Positions 18,324-27,428 of a stretch of 64,000 nt of DNA are shown here, piece after piece (the stretch's first letter is position 1; each line of letters begins with the position of its first letter). Location: assembly GCF_010731535.1 (NCBI RefSeq), contig NZ_AP022581.1, positions 744,001 through 808,000 on the forward strand. The letters are read 5' to 3'. The notes under the pieces were generated by a model, which was given only the letters and a program-made list of their open reading frames with translations, ran no database searches and was not told the origin of the DNA. The stretch comes from Mycobacterium lacus. Its GTDB lineage: Bacteria; Actinomycetota; Actinomycetes; Mycobacteriales; Mycobacteriaceae. The translations under genes were made by a program, and so were the position numbers.

Positions 18324-18961
18324 ATGCGAGTTGACCGCGAGTATGTCTTCAGCGCTGTCGCGAACGAGCGGCGCCAGATCGCTGCGCTCATCGACCAACT
18401 CGACGACGCTTAGCCAGCGATCCCAAGCCTGCGCGCCGGCTGGGATATCAAGACGGTGACCGCACACCTGGTCAGCGTCTTCGCCGACAGCTTTTGGGTT
18501 TCTTGAGGACGGCGCGGCGGCGTGGCAGCATGGCTCGCGCCATCGACGAGCTCGTGCGACGTCGCGCGCAGCTGCCGGTCGCCGACATCACTAGCAGTCT
18601 GAGGGGGGTGCCGATCACCGGTTGAGCCCGCCGCTGTTTGGGCCGCTCGACTCGCCCGCCGATATCTTTGGTCCAGGGCGGTGACATCAGGATTCCGCTC
18701 AACCTGCCGTTCGAACCCGACCCCGAGCTGGCCGGTCTGGCACTGAATATCCTGACCGGGCCATGGCCGTTCGGCTTCGTGCCGCTGGGCCGACTTTGGG
18801 GGATCTCTTTGTATGCCACCGACATTGATGGAAGTTGGGGTCGGGGAGCCGAAGTGCGCGGACCGGCGGCCGCCTTGATGATGGCCGTCAGCGGCCGCCC
18901 CGCTCTGCTCGATCAGTTGGACGTGCCGTGGCTACCCCGACTACGGTCTCGACCGGTCTAA
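18324..18961 (+). pseudogene. Mycothiol-dependent enzyme family (DinB/maleylpyruvate isomerase-like) pseudogene
   Basis: A start (MRVDREYVFSAVANERRQIA) leads to an in-frame TAG at 18411. The rest of a TIGR03083-type protein follows in changing frames: RAGWDIKTVTAHLVSVFADS, then MARAIDELVRRRAQLPVADI, then GDIRIPLNLPFEPDPELAGL, GPWPFGFVPLGRLWGISLYA and TDIDGSWGRGAEVRGPAAAL. All domains are recognisable, so decay is recent and by point changes and indels. The family includes mycothiol-dependent isomerases and transferases. The gap to 19148 has only upstream DNA of the PE_PGRS gene. Confidence 0.7.
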
Positions 18962-19148
18962 TCATCGATCGCCCAACATCTTTACAAAACTGCCAGCGCA
19001 ACAGGGAATAGGCGTCCCTGTACAGCGGCTTTACGCGGCATCACGATAGCATAACGAGCGCAACGGATTTGGGCTATATCACAGCTTCCGGTCGCATATG
19101 ATCCGCACCACAGCCAGTCGATGAATGCGAGGATGTGAGGAAAGGCGC

Positions 19149-22100
19149 ATGTCATATTTGGCGGTCGACCCTGGGCTTTTAGCTACAGCAGCAACGGATT
19201 TGAAGGGCATCGGGTCGGCACTCAGCGCGGCCACCACGGCGGCAGCGGCGCAGACGACGACGGTGGCCGCCGCGGCCGCGGACGAGATATCGACGCAGAT
19301 CGCAGCGTTGTTCGCTGCGCACGGCCAGGCTTATCAGACGGCCAGCGCTCAAGCGGCGGCGTTTCATGAACAGTTTGTACAGGCCTTGACGGGCGGCGCG
19401 GGCGCATATGCGAGCGCCGAGGCCGCTGCCGTGTCGCCGTTGCAGCCCCTCCTCGACGCGATCAACGCGCCCACCCAGGCGCTAGTCGGGCGCCCGCTGA
19501 TCGGTAACGGCGCCAACGGGGCTCCCGGAACCGGGGCTAACGGCGGCGATGGCGGGATATTGATCGGGAACGGCGGGGCCGGTGGGTCGGGCACCAACGG
19601 CGCAACCGGCGGAGCCGGGGGCCGAGGCGGGGCCGCGGGGCTGCTCTACGGTACCGCCGGCGCCGGCGGCGTCGGCGGTGTTGGCGTGGCCGGCGCTGGC
19701 GGGACCGGCGGCCAGGGCGGTGCCGGCGGGCTGTTCAGCCCCGGCGGTGCCGGCGGGGCCGGCGGGGTCGGCACCGTCGGTGGGGCCGGGGGCGCCGGCG
19801 GCGCCGGGTTGTTTAGCTCCGGCGGCGTTGGGGGCGCAGGAGGCGCCGCCAGCGCTACCGCCGGCGGTGCCGGCGGTGCCGGCGGGGCTAGCTTGCTCTT
19901 CGGCAACGGCGGGGCCGGCGGAATCGGTGGGGCCGGACAGACGGCCGGCGGCGTCGGCGGGCAGGGCGGCAACGCTGGCGCGTTCTACGGCGACGGCGGC
20001 GTCGGCGGCGTCGGCGGCAGTGGCGCCAACCTCCCCGGCACCATTGGTGGCGCCGGCGGTGCCGGCGGCAGCGCCGGCGTGTTCTACGGCGACGGTGGCG
20101 CGGGCGGTGCCGGCGGTGTCGCTGTCGGGGCGGGCGGGGCCGGCGGGCCGGGCGGCAACGCCGCCACGTTCTTCGGCACCGGCGGGGCCGGCGGCGCCGG
20201 CGCGACCAGCTTCGGCGCCGGTGGAGCCGGCGGGGCGGGTGGCCAGGCCGGCACTCTCTCAGGCACCGGCGGAGCGGGCGGCGCGGGCGGACTCGGCCAA
20301 GTCAGCGGCGGGGCCGGCGGCAGCGGCGGCAGCGCCGGGATGGTCTACGGCGACGGTGGCGCGGGCGGTGCCGGCGGAGGCGGCGCCGCTCCGGGCGCCG
20401 TCGGCGGCAAGGGCGGCAGCGGTGGTAACGCCGCGACACTGGTCGGTAATGGCGGCACCGCTGGTGCCGGTGGTGCCGGGGCTACCGCCGGCGGGACCGG
20501 GGGCATTGGTGGCAACGGTGGCGGGCTCGCCGGCTCCGGCGGCGCCGGCGGCAACGGTGGCGCCGGCGCCACCGGCGCCGCCGGAGCCGGTGGGGCCGGT
20601 GGCAATGCTCTGGGCCTCTTCGGCGACGGTGGTACCGGTGGCAACGGCGGCTTGGCCGCCACCCCCGGCAACGCCGGCACCGGTGGGGCCGGTGGCAAGG
20701 CCGCGCTGATCGGCGACGGTGGCAACGGCGGCGCGGGCGGCCGCAACGTGGGAGGCTTTGCCGGCGGCAACGGCGGTAAAGGCGGCGACGCCCAGATATT
20801 CGGCTTCGGCGGCAACGGTGGCAACCCCGGGGTCGGCACCCCACTGGGCACTGCCGGCGCCAACGGCGCTGCGGGCCTGGCCACCCCCGGCCAGGCTGTG
20901 CGCGATGCGATCAATGCGCCGACCCAGGCGCTGTTCGGTCGTCCGTTGCTGGGCAACGGTGTCAACGGGGCTGCGGGAACCGGCGCCAATGGCGGGGACG
21001 GCGGGATATTGATGGGTAACGGCGGGGCCGGCGGGTCCGGCGCGACCGGGCCGACCGGCGGGTCCGGCGGCAACGGTGGGGCCGCCGGGCTGCTGTCTGG
21101 CGCCGCCGGTGCCGGCGGTGAAGGCGGAGTCGGACTCGCTGGTGATGGTGGCCGTGGCGGTGCCGGTGGCGCCGCCGGGCTGTACAGCGCTGGCGGCATC
21201 GGCGGGGACGGCGGCGCGAGCTTCACCGCGAAAGCCGGGGTCGGCGGCGCTGGTGGTATCGGGTTGTTCGGCAGCGGCGGTAACGGCGGTGCCGGCGGTG
21301 CCGGCGGCCCGACCGGCCCGGCCGGAGCCGGCGGTGCCGGCGGGTCAAGCCTTCTCTTCGGCAATGGCGGAGCCGGTGGGGCCGGTGGTATCGGCGACGC
21401 CGGCGGGGCCGGCGCCGGTGGGAGCGGCGGTAACAGCGGCGTGTTCTACGGCAACGGTGGGGCCGGCGGCGCTGGCGGTGGCGCCAGTCCCGGTGGGGCC
21501 GCCGGCGCCGGTGGGGCCGGCGGCAACGCTGGCGCGTTCTTCGGCACTGGTGGCGCCGGTGGGGCCGGCGGCGCCGGCACCACGGTCGGCGGGGCCGGTG
21601 GGCTGGGCGGCAACGCCGCCACTCTCTTTGGCACCGGCGGCGCCGGCGGCGCCGGCGGACTCGGCCTTGGCGCCGGCGGGGTCGGTGGGGCCGCTGGCAA
21701 CGCGGGCGCGCTCTTTGGCACCGGCGGGGCCGGCGGGGCCGGCGGGCTCGGTGTCGGAGCCGGTGGGGGTGCCGCCGGCGGCGCCGGAGGCAACGCCGGT
21801 CTGCTCTACGGCGACGGCGGGGCCGGTGGAGCCGGCGGGCCGGGCACCACCGCTACCGGCGGGACCGGCGGCAAGGGCGGCAACGCCGCGCTACTCTTCG
21901 GCAACGGCGGCAACGGCGGCGCTGGCGGCCTCAGCGATAGCGCCGGCGGAGCCGGCGGCGCGGGTGGCAACGGCGGCGGGTTCTTCGGTTCCGGCGGGGC
22001 CGGCGGCAACGGTGGCGGCGGAAAAGCCGGCGGCAACGGCGGCGCCGGCGGTAACGCCCCAGGACTCTTCGGCGACGGCGGCACCGGCGGAGCCGGTGGC

Positions 22101-22361
22101 TTCGCGAACACCGGCGCCGCCGGCAACGGCGGGGCCGGCGGCACGGCCGCACTGATCGGTACCGGCGGCAACGGTGGCGCCGGCGGGATCAACCTGGGCG
22201 CCGCTGCCGCCGGTAACGGCGGCAACGGCGGCAACGCCCAACAGATCGGCGTCGGCGGCAACGGCGGTAACCGCGGCCTGCTCGGCTCTGCGCCTGGCAC
22301 GGTTGGCACCGGTGGCGCGGGCGGGCAACTGCTTGGGCAGAACGGGATGAACGGGCTCTGA
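19149..22361 (+). CDS. PE_PGRS family protein with two PGRS modules
   Basis: A 1070-aa surface/secreted PE_PGRS protein. The PE domain is residues 1-92 ([40 protein letters not shown]), followed by a linker with [19 protein letters not shown] near residue 102 and a long GGAGG-rich domain. A second copy of the linker ([19 protein letters not shown]) lies near residue 585 and starts a second PGRS block, without a second PE domain. The C-terminus ([15 protein letters not shown]) is typical. PE proteins are type VII (ESX-5) substrates, though the classic YxxxD/E signal is not obvious to me here. The ATG at 19149 follows GAGGAAAGG; the upstream in-frame extension is not PE-like. Confidence 0.93.
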   Translation: MSYLAVDPGLLATAATDLKGIGSALSAATTAAAAQTTTVAAAAADEISTQIAALFAAHGQAYQTASAQAAAFHEQFVQALTGGAGAYASAEAAAVSPLQPLLDAINAPTQALVGRPLIGNGANGAPGTGANGGDGGILIGNGGAGGSGTNGATGGAGGRGGAAGLLYGTAGAGGVGGVGVAGAGGTGGQGGAGGLFSPGGAGGAGGVGTVGGAGGAGGAGLFSSGGVGGAGGAASATAGGAGGAGGASLLFGNGGAGGIGGAGQTAGGVGGQGGNAGAFYGDGGVGGVGGSGANLPGTIGGAGGAGGSAGVFYGDGGAGGAGGVAVGAGGAGGPGGNAATFFGTGGAGGAGATSFGAGGAGGAGGQAGTLSGTGGAGGAGGLGQVSGGAGGSGGSAGMVYGDGGAGGAGGGGAAPGAVGGKGGSGGNAATLVGNGGTAGAGGAGATAGGTGGIGGNGGGLAGSGGAGGNGGAGATGAAGAGGAGGNALGLFGDGGTGGNGGLAATPGNAGTGGAGGKAALIGDGGNGGAGGRNVGGFAGGNGGKGGDAQIFGFGGNGGNPGVGTPLGTAGANGAAGLATPGQAVRDAINAPTQALFGRPLLGNGVNGAAGTGANGGDGGILMGNGGAGGSGATGPTGGSGGNGGAAGLLSGAAGAGGEGGVGLAGDGGRGGAGGAAGLYSAGGIGGDGGASFTAKAGVGGAGGIGLFGSGGNGGAGGAGGPTGPAGAGGAGGSSLLFGNGGAGGAGGIGDAGGAGAGGSGGNSGVFYGNGGAGGAGGGASPGGAAGAGGAGGNAGAFFGTGGAGGAGGAGTTVGGAGGLGGNAATLFGTGGAGGAGGLGLGAGGVGGAAGNAGALFGTGGAGGAGGLGVGAGGGAAGGAGGNAGLLYGDGGAGGAGGPGTTATGGTGGKGGNAALLFGNGGNGGAGGLSDSAGGAGGAGGNGGGFFGSGGAGGNGGGGKAGGNGGAGGNAPGLFGDGGTGGAGGFANTGAAGNGGAGGTAALIGTGGNGGAGGINLGAAAAGNGGNGGNAQQIGVGGNGGNRGLLGSAPGTVGTGGAGGQLLGQNGMNGL

Positions 22362-22524
22362 GGTAGCCCGCGCAGCGGGGAGTTGCGCGGTCGGCAACAT
22401 CGCGCCGAATCCCGCCAATATTCCGATAATCGTTTCGGTCCGGGTGTCCTCATGGCGCCTCGGCGATCGTCCTATTGGTGAGATCGCCGGATCGCCGGGA
22501 TCATGATGGGGACAGGAGGAAACC

Positions 22525-22872
22525 ATGCCGCAATATGCCGCTCTCACCTACACCAGGGACGTCGACTGGTCAGCACCCGAGCAGGCCGAGGACATGGCCG
22601 CATACATGAAGTTCGGACAGGACCATGCCGCGGCGATTCGTGGTGGCAACGCTCTGTACCCGACCAGCACCGCGACGACCGTTCGCGTCACCGGTGCCCG
22701 TGGCGGCGACGTCGTCACCAGCGACGGCCCGTACGCCGAGACGAAGGAGGCCCTCACCGGCTTCTACATCATCGAGGCCGCCGATCTGGACGAGGCCCTG
22801 CGTATCGCCGCAGAGATCCCCGCCGCCTGGGACGGCGCCGTCGAAGTGCGTCCCGTGATCGAATTCGGTTGA
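22525..22872 (+). CDS. YCII/DGPF-domain protein
   Basis: A 115-aa protein of the YCII-related family with the DGPF-like signature TSDGPYAETKEALTGFYIIE. These small ferredoxin-fold proteins are commonly encoded next to ECF sigma factors of the ECF42 type, as here: the sigma gene starts 10 bp downstream. It is probably the partner of that sigma, but the mechanism in mycobacteria is unknown. The start has a good ribosome site (GACAGGAGGAAACC). Confidence 0.87.
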   Translation: MPQYAALTYTRDVDWSAPEQAEDMAAYMKFGQDHAAAIRGGNALYPTSTATTVRVTGARGGDVVTSDGPYAETKEALTGFYIIEAADLDEALRIAAEIPAAWDGAVEVRPVIEFG

Positions 22873-22882
22873 GGGCCGCCGG

Positions 22883-24106
22883 TTGGTGGATGCAGACTCC
22901 GCGCTCGCCGAGACGGTCCGGGTTGAGGGGACTCGCATCCTGGCGACCCTCGTGCGGTCGGTCGGTTCCCTACAGGTCGCCGAGGACGCGGTGCAGGAAG
23001 CGGCACTACGCGCGCTGCGGGACTGGCCGCGCACGGGTGTCCCGGACGAGCCGCGGGCCTGGTTGACGGTGACCGCGCGGCGGGTCGCGATTGACCTGCT
23101 GCGGCGCGAGGGCGCCCGCGCCCAAAAGGAGCTTGCCAGCGTGGAGCTCGCGGTTCCCGACCCGCCGCCGGACAGTGTGGTGGCTGACGATCGGTTGCGG
23201 CTGATCTTCACCTGCTGCCACCCGGCGCTCAGCCTCGAGGCGCAGGTGACCCTTGCGTTGCGCACCCTGTGTGGCCTGTCGCCGGCACAGATTGCCGCGG
23301 TATTGCTGACCAGCGAGGCGGCGGTCGCCAAGCGCCTGACCCGGACCCGGCAGAAGATCGCGCGCGCCGGTATCCCCTACCGCGTGCCGGCCGACGAAGA
23401 ACTGCCGGCGCGCCTGGCGGCGGTATGCGCGGTGCTGCATGCGTCCTACACGATCGCCCACAGCGCGTCGGGTGGCGAGCGGCTGACCGACGTCGACGGC
23501 GCCCGCGAGGCGCTGCGCTTGGCGCGGCTGGTGCACGACCTGATGCCCGATGAACCGTCGCCCATGGCGGTGCTGGCACTGGTGCTGCTGAGCGAATCCC
23601 GGCGCGCCGCAAGGCTCAACGACGCCGGTGACCCGGTAACGCTCGCCGAGCAGGACCGCTCGCTGTGGGACACCGGCGCGATCGACGAGGCCTTGCATCT
23701 CCTCGATGAATCGTTGCGTCGTACCGGCACGGTTGCCGACCCGTACCAGCTTCAGGCCGCGATCGCGGCGGAGCACGCCCGGGCGGCGTCCTATCAGGCC
23801 ACCGACTGGGCCGAGATCGTCCGCCTCTACGACCTGCTGCTCTCGGTGCAGCCGAGCGCTCCCGCCGCACTCGCCCGGGCGGTTGCTGTCGCCGAATCCG
23901 AAGGCGCGGCAGCAGGATTGCACGAACTGGACCAACTCGCGCCCGATCAACGCTGGCACGCCGTCCGCGGTGAATTGTTGGCACGCGAAGGCAGGTTCGC
24001 CGAGGCGGTGGAGGCGACGCTGGCATCACTCACCGACTCGGTCACTACGCCGGAACGACGACACCGCCGGCGGCGCATCGCCGAATGGTCGAGGCAGCAA
24101 GGTTAG
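22883..24106 (+). CDS. ECF sigma factor (ECF42 type) with C-terminal extension
   Basis: A 407-aa sigma-70 family ECF factor. Region 2 is at about 20-80 (AEDAVQEAALRALRDWPRTG; AWLTVTARRVAIDLLRRE). Region 4 is at about 110-160 (TLCGLSPAQIAAVLLTSEAA, VAKRLTRTRQKIARAG). The remaining roughly 240 residues are the helical TPR-like extension characteristic of ECF42, which takes the place of an anti-sigma. It starts at a TTG (22883) or the next codon, GTG (22886), 10 bp after the DGPF gene; the two form an operon. Likely targets are the DGPF gene itself. Confidence 0.88.
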   Translation: MVDADSALAETVRVEGTRILATLVRSVGSLQVAEDAVQEAALRALRDWPRTGVPDEPRAWLTVTARRVAIDLLRREGARAQKELASVELAVPDPPPDSVVADDRLRLIFTCCHPALSLEAQVTLALRTLCGLSPAQIAAVLLTSEAAVAKRLTRTRQKIARAGIPYRVPADEELPARLAAVCAVLHASYTIAHSASGGERLTDVDGAREALRLARLVHDLMPDEPSPMAVLALVLLSESRRAARLNDAGDPVTLAEQDRSLWDTGAIDEALHLLDESLRRTGTVADPYQLQAAIAAEHARAASYQATDWAEIVRLYDLLLSVQPSAPAALARAVAVAESEGAAAGLHELDQLAPDQRWHAVRGELLAREGRFAEAVEATLASLTDSVTTPERRHRRRRIAEWSRQQG

Positions 24107-24113
24107 GAGTGCG

Positions 24114-24417
24114 ATGACGACAGGGAACGCGGAAAGCGAGATCGTGATCGCTGGGCCCCGAGGTGAAGTTGCCGCGTCGGATCCGGAGAACGCCGGACAC
24201 GAGCTTCGTGATGCGCGCGGCGGAAGGGCCGTTCCCGGTGGAGACGACCTCCCTCTGGGAGGACGGCCCCAACGGTATGGCGAAGATGACCCTGCGCAAT
24301 CGTGGTGAACCCAAGGGATTCTCGGGAATCGCGGCAGCCGTCCTGGCGATGGCGATGAAGCGGGCCAACGCCAGGGACCTAGCCCGACTCCAGTCGCTCA
24401 TCGAGGCCACCAACTAG
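24114..24417 (+). pseudogene. SRPBCC (polyketide cyclase-like) gene relic
   Basis: An ATG at 24114 with a ribosome site (TTAGGAG) begins MTTGNAESEIVIAGP, a typical SRPBCC beginning. The frame is then lost, and the family C-terminus appears in another frame (RAAEGPFPVETTSLWEDGPN, KMTLRNRGEPKGFSGIAAAV, MKRANARDLARLQSLIEAT) to a stop at 24417. About 50 middle residues are missing. It directly follows the ECF sigma gene, and such START-like proteins are often in ECF42 loci, so a third operon member may have been lost. Confidence 0.6.
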
Positions 24418-24472
24418 TGGGGGCGTGGGCGATCGGCACCTGCGGCGCGAGTGATGCAGTAGCATCTGATGT

Positions 24473-24712
24473 ATGCGCACCACGCTCACCATTGACGACG
24501 ACGTCCTGCTGGCCGTTAAGGAGCGCGCTCTGCGGGAGAACCGGACCGCGGGAGCGGTGCTATCGGACCTTGCCCGCCAAGCATTGACCAACCAATACGC
24601 CTCGCCCGCACGCGAAGCCGACGCGTTCTATGGCTTCGAGCCGCTTCCGCATCGTGGCGAAGCCATCTCAAATGCGCTGATCGATCGGCTTCGTGACGAC
24701 GAGGCCGTGTGA
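24473..24712 (+). CDS. vapB: VapB-type antitoxin (RHH)
   Basis: A 79-aa ribbon-helix-helix antitoxin. The N-terminal MRTTLTIDDDVLLAVKERAL is the RHH DNA-binding strand and helix; the C-terminal half should bind and block the toxin. It lies 3 bp before the vapC start, the usual pairing. The ATG at 24473 has no ribosome site; a TAGCAT-like -10 lies about 9 bp upstream, suggesting a leaderless mRNA. The number of the VapB family member cannot be given. Confidence 0.9.
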   Translation: MRTTLTIDDDVLLAVKERALRENRTAGAVLSDLARQALTNQYASPAREADAFYGFEPLPHRGEAISNALIDRLRDDEAV

Positions 24713-24715
24713 TCG

Positions 24716-25144
24716 GTGCGGGCACTGTTGGACATCAATGTGCTGCTAGCCCTGCTCGACCGCGACCACGTCGACCATAAGCGGGCACGGGCCTGGATCA
24801 CCGAAGAAATCGAGCAGGGCTGGGCCTCGTGCGCGATTACCCAGAACGGTTTCGTCCGGATCATTAGCCAGGCGCGCTATCCCAGTCCCGTCCCAGTCAG
24901 CCACGCGATCGACATGCTCGCTCGTGCAACGCGGACGCCCTATCACGAGTTCTGGCCTTGCACCGTAAGCATTCTCGACGTGAACGCCGTCGATCGTTCC
25001 CGTCTGCACAGTTCCAAGCAGGTCACCGATGCTTACCTACTTGCACTCGCGGTCGAGTACGGCGGCAGGTTTGTCACTTTCGACCAGTCCGTTGTGCGCA
25101 GCGCGGTTCCCGGTGCGGGAAAACAGCACCTGACAATTCTCTAG
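24716..25144 (+). CDS. vapC: VapC-type PIN-domain toxin
   Basis: A 142-aa PIN ribonuclease. Acidic active-site residues are visible: Asp in LLDINVLLALLD near the start, a central Glu, and Asp in VTDAYLLALAVEYGGRFVTFD near the end. VapC toxins cleave tRNA or rRNA when free of VapB; the target here is unknown. The GTG at 24716 follows the vapB stop by 3 bp. All the expected motifs are present, so the toxin should be active. Confidence 0.92.
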   Translation: MRALLDINVLLALLDRDHVDHKRARAWITEEIEQGWASCAITQNGFVRIISQARYPSPVPVSHAIDMLARATRTPYHEFWPCTVSILDVNAVDRSRLHSSKQVTDAYLLALAVEYGGRFVTFDQSVVRSAVPGAGKQHLTIL

Positions 25145-25231
25145 CCACCCAGCCGAGACCACCCGGCCCCCGGCCGCCCGCCGCCGTGGTCAACAATCGA
25201 GGCACAACCCCATGTCGAAGGAGACATACCC

Positions 25232-26389
25232 ATGGCTGAAGCCGTCATCGTCGAGGCAGTGCGCTCACCGATCGGCAAGCGCAACGGCGGGCTGTCCGGG
25301 GTGCACCCGGCCGACCTGTCCGCGCAGGTTCTCAACGGGCTGGTCGACAGGGCCGGCATCGACCCCGAGATCGTCGACGACGTCATCTGGGGCTGCGTCA
25401 TGCAAGCCGGCGAACAGGCCCTCGACATCGCCCGCACCTCGGTCCTGGCGGCGGGCTGGCCGGAGACGGTCCCCGGCGTGACCGTCGACCGGCAGTGCGG
25501 GTCGAGCCAGCAGTCGGTGCACTTCGCCGCGGCCGGCGTAGTGGCCGGCCACTACGACGTCGTCGTGGCCGGGGGCGTGGAGTCGATGTCGCGGACCCCG
25601 ATGGGATCCTCGCTGGCCAATGGCGGACGCCCCTATCCGCAGGCCTTCATGCAGCGCTACGACGGCAAGGTCCCCAACCAGGGCATCGGTGCCGAAATGA
25701 TCGCCGAGCGGTGGGGCTTCGACCGTCTCGCACTCGACGAGTTCTCCCTGGAATCACACGAAAAGGCCGCCGCGGCACAAGATTCCGGCGCATTCGACGA
25801 GCAGATCGTGGGCATCAAAGACCAAGACGGTCCAGAAAATTCGGTCATCCTCAAGGACGAAGGCATCCGCCGCGGTACCTCGATGGAAAAGATGGCTTCG
25901 CTGAAGCCGGCGTTCAAGGAAGACGGTGTGATCCACGCCGGCAACTCGTCGCAGATCTCCGACGGCTCGGCCGCCCTCCTGTTCATGTCCGCCGACAAGG
26001 CGAAATCGCTGGGGCTCAAGCCGATTGCCAAGGTGCACACCGCGACACTGGCCGGCGCCAACCCGGTGATCATGTTGACGGCGCCCATCCCGGCGACCCA
26101 GAAGGTGCTCAAGCGCTCGGGGCTGAGCATCGACGACATCGGGGCGTACGAGGTCAACGAGGCGTTCGCGCCCGTCCCGCTGGCCTGGCTGCGTGACATC
26201 GGGGCCGACGAGAAGAAGCTCAACCCCAATGGCGGCGCGATCGCGCTCGGCCACCCGCTCGGCGGCTCGGGTGCGCGGTTGCTGACCACGCTGCTGTATC
26301 ACATGCGGGACAAGGGAATTCGTTATGGCCTGCAAACCATGTGTGAGGGCGGCGGTCAGGCCAATGCGACCATCCTGGAGCTCTTGTGA
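25232..26389 (+). CDS. Thiolase (acetyl-CoA acetyltransferase/FadA type), full length
   Basis: A 385-aa thiolase. The acylated Cys is in VDRQCGSSQQ, the His in GGAIALGHPLGGSGARL, the second Cys in MCEGGGQAN, and NEAFAPVPL is the conserved NEAF block. It cleaves 3-ketoacyl-CoA or condenses acetyl-CoA. It has a good ribosome site (GAAGGAG) before the ATG at 25232, and the next gene overlaps its stop by 4 bp. By position it equals Rv1135A, which in M. tuberculosis is only a fragment; here the enzyme is whole. Confidence 0.94.
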   Translation: MAEAVIVEAVRSPIGKRNGGLSGVHPADLSAQVLNGLVDRAGIDPEIVDDVIWGCVMQAGEQALDIARTSVLAAGWPETVPGVTVDRQCGSSQQSVHFAAAGVVAGHYDVVVAGGVESMSRTPMGSSLANGGRPYPQAFMQRYDGKVPNQGIGAEMIAERWGFDRLALDEFSLESHEKAAAAQDSGAFDEQIVGIKDQDGPENSVILKDEGIRRGTSMEKMASLKPAFKEDGVIHAGNSSQISDGSAALLFMSADKAKSLGLKPIAKVHTATLAGANPVIMLTAPIPATQKVLKRSGLSIDDIGAYEVNEAFAPVPLAWLRDIGADEKKLNPNGGAIALGHPLGGSGARLLTTLLYHMRDKGIRYGLQTMCEGGGQANATILELL

Positions 26390-27174
26390 CGCAGCCCGGA
26401 GCGCTCGTCGAGCGCAGAAGCAACGTCATGGTCATTACCATCAACCGGCCGGAAGCCCGCAACGCGGTCAACGGCGCCGTCAGCGTCGGCGTCGGGGATG
26501 CGCTCGACGTTGCGCAACACGATCCGGAGGTGCGGGCCGTCGTGATCACCGGTGCCGGCGACAAGTCGTTTTGCGCCGGGGCGGATCTTAAGGCGATCGC
26601 GCGCCGGGAGAACATCTATCACCCGGACCATCCCGAATGGGGCTTCGCCGGTTACGTGCACCACTTCATCGACAAGCCCACCATCGCCGCGGTCAACGGC
26701 GCCGCGCTGGGCGGGGGCACCGAGCTCGCCTTGGCCAGCGACTTGGTGGTGGCCGACCAGTGCGCCACGTTCGGCCTGCCGGAGGTCAAACGCGGCCTGA
26801 TCGCCGCTGCCGGCGGTGTTTTCCGGATCGTCCACCAATTGCCCCGCAAAGTGGCGATGGAACTGCTGTTGACGGGCGAGCCGCTCACCGCATCCGACGC
26901 CCGGGAATGGGGCCTGATCAATCAGGTCACCGAGGAGGGCTCGGTGCTGGACGCCGCTCTCGCGCTGGCGGCACGGGTGACCGTGAACGCGCCGCTGTCC
27001 GTGCAGGCCAGCAAGCGCATCGCCTATGGCGTCGACGACGGCGTCATCGGCGACGAGGAAGCGGGCTGGGAGCGTACCGTGCGGGAGATGCGTTCCCTGA
27101 TCAGATCCGAGGACGCCAAGGAGGGACCGTTGGCGTTCGCCGAGAAGCGGGAGCCGGTTTGGAAGGCGCGCTAA
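26386..27174 (+). CDS. Enoyl-CoA hydratase/isomerase (Rv1136-like), full length
   Basis: A 262-aa crotonase. Visible motifs are INRPEARNAVNG near the start, GAGDKSFCAGADLKAIARRE, AAVNGAALGGGTELALASDL (oxyanion-hole region) and FGLPEVKRGLIAAAGGVFRI. Acidic residues usual for hydration lie at GTE and LPEVKRG. It starts at a GTG overlapping the thiolase stop (GTGA), so both are translated together for a beta-oxidation step. Rv1136 in M. tuberculosis is about half this length. The 254 bp after it (27175-27428) show no gene I can support. Confidence 0.93.
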   Translation: MTQPGALVERRSNVMVITINRPEARNAVNGAVSVGVGDALDVAQHDPEVRAVVITGAGDKSFCAGADLKAIARRENIYHPDHPEWGFAGYVHHFIDKPTIAAVNGAALGGGTELALASDLVVADQCATFGLPEVKRGLIAAAGGVFRIVHQLPRKVAMELLLTGEPLTASDAREWGLINQVTEEGSVLDAALALAARVTVNAPLSVQASKRIAYGVDDGVIGDEEAGWERTVREMRSLIRSEDAKEGPLAFAEKREPVWKAR

Positions 27175-27428
27175 GGCAAGAACGCTGCTGATGTTGTGCC
27201 TCCTAGCTGTGGGCGCGACGGCAAGCTGGTCACATCGGTCACGCGAGCATCCGCGGGTTGGGGTGTTCGTTGTGCCCGCCTCGCAGCGACAAATCCCTTG
27301 TGTGACTTACGTTGTCGCTGTGAGATGGGCAAACCGTGTACCGGGTCGGCCTAGGGATTCGTGAGGCCGATGTGACTATCGCGGCCCGGGACACCACCGA
27401 TCTAGTGGCCAAATCAGCGGCGCCCTAC

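Noticed and set aside
20345..21364. 339-codon proline-rich minus-strand ORF inside PE_PGRS
   Set aside because: Mirror of GGxGG codons; PPAPP strings always appear antisense to PGRS sequence.
27175..27428. Possible gene between the crotonase and hydroxylase genes
   Set aside because: Short frames only, without start signals or recognisable protein features.
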